Source of the DNA: Nitrospira sp. ST-bin4
Lineage (GTDB): Bacteria > Nitrospirota > Nitrospiria > Nitrospirales > Nitrospiraceae
NCBI GenBank assembly: GCA_002083565.1
Contig: MSXM01000092.1
Span: forward strand, 1 to 8,855
Reading direction: 5' to 3'
Length of the DNA stretch: 8,855 bases
The position numbers were made by a program, and so were the translations under genes. Under the pieces are notes generated by a model. That model saw only the letters and a program-made list of their open reading frames with translations, had not been told where the DNA came from and made no database searches. Shown piece by piece: positions 8,421-8,855 of this stretch (its first letter is position 1; every line of letters starts with the position of its first letter).

Positions 8421-8855
8421 CTACTCGTCCTGCAGATCCTTTTGATCCAGGACAGCGAGGTACGGCAGGTTCCGATACTTCTGGCGATAGTCGAGCCCAT
8501 ATCCCACAATATACCGATCGGGAACTGTGAACCCGACGTACTCGACATGCACATCGGCAACACGGCGCTCCTGCTTGCTCAGGAGTGTACAGACATTGAT
8601 GCTGCGCGGCTTCTTTTTCGCAAGCGCTTTCAACAGATATTGTGCGGTCACACCTGAGTCGACGATGTCCTCGACCAGCAACACATCCTTGCCGGCGATC
8701 GGCTCGGTCAACTCCGTCAGCAGCTTCACCTTTGCCGCAGTCTTGCTTCGCGACCCGGAGGTCGTGACGATGATGAAATCGACTCGCACCGGAATTCGGA
8801 TAGCTCGCGCCAAATCGGCATAAAACGCGTACGCCCCTTTCAGCACGCCGACCAG
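8421..8855 (-). CDS. hpt: Hypoxanthine phosphoribosyltransferase, C-terminal 144 residues (5' end cut)
   Basis: Purine salvage enzyme that joins hypoxanthine (and often guanine) to PRPP, giving IMP or GMP in the cytoplasm. The frame runs off the right edge; the family is usually 175-185 residues, so about 35-40 N-terminal residues are missing. The GTG at 8846 is internal: the residues before and after it (LVGVLKGAYAF) are the conserved first loop. The PRPP-binding motif VLLVEDIVDSGVT (58-70 of the visible part) and the C-terminal GYGLDYRQKYRNLPY (118-132) are typical. The flexible catalytic loop reads TTSGSRSKT where the family normally has SSYG, so the usual Ser-Tyr pair is Thr-Ser here. Location just upstream of ftsH is a common arrangement, often with tilS before it, which would be outside the window. 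Confidence 0.93.
   Translation of the reverse strand: MVGVLKGAYAFYADLARAIRIPVRVDFIIVTTSGSRSKTAAKVKLLTELTEPIAGKDVLLVEDIVDSGVTAQYLLKALAKKKPRSINVCTLLSKQERRVADVHVEYVGFTVPDRYIVGYGLDYRQKYRNLPYLAVLDQKDLQDE

Overview
The window holds seven protein-coding genes, all on the minus strand. In transcription order (right to left) they are hpt (5' end cut by the window), ftsH, folP, glmM, comEC, mtnA and gyrA (only the first 96 codons inside the window). No tRNA, rRNA, CRISPR array, insertion sequence or prophage gene is visible. Every gap between genes is under 150 bp. This is ordinary housekeeping DNA, and I do not see an undescribed multi-gene system in it.

Region by region. At 8855-8421 is hypoxanthine phosphoribosyltransferase (purine salvage). 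A 109-bp gap carries a plausible sigma70 promoter and a strong ribosome binding site for ftsH (8311-6500), a membrane AAA+ zinc protease. A strong intrinsic terminator follows ftsH, and a 133-bp gap leads to folP (6366-5452, folate synthesis). folP overlaps glmM (5459-4110, UDP-GlcNAc precursor synthesis) by 8 bases. comEC (4094-1539, DNA uptake channel) starts 15 bases after glmM, and mtnA (1466-417, methionine salvage) follows closely, so folP-glmM-comEC-mtnA looks like one operon. gyrA (288-1, DNA gyrase subunit A) follows after a 128-bp gap with its own candidate promoter.

Organism. The order hpt-ftsH-folP-glmM is widely conserved in bacteria. From about 750 to the right end the genes have middling GC at third codon positions, and the proteins look to me like those of a Nitrospira-type bacterium. 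That is recognition from memory, not a search. From 1 to about 740 (the last ~106 codons of mtnA, the mtnA-gyrA gap and gyrA) third-position GC jumps to roughly 90%. The protein sequence there resembles Xanthomonadales (Lysobacter/Xanthomonas-like) gammaproteobacteria, in which, as I recall, mtnA sits directly upstream of gyrA.

The most notable observation is therefore that mtnA appears chimeric. Its first ~243 codons match the genomic style of the rest of the window and its last ~106 match a foreign high-GC genome, with the switch inside the highly conserved active-site motif. An assembly misjoin between two organisms is at least as likely as real recombination. Smaller points are unusual residues in conserved active-site motifs of ComEC and Hpt, and a CRP/FNR-like palindrome before folP.
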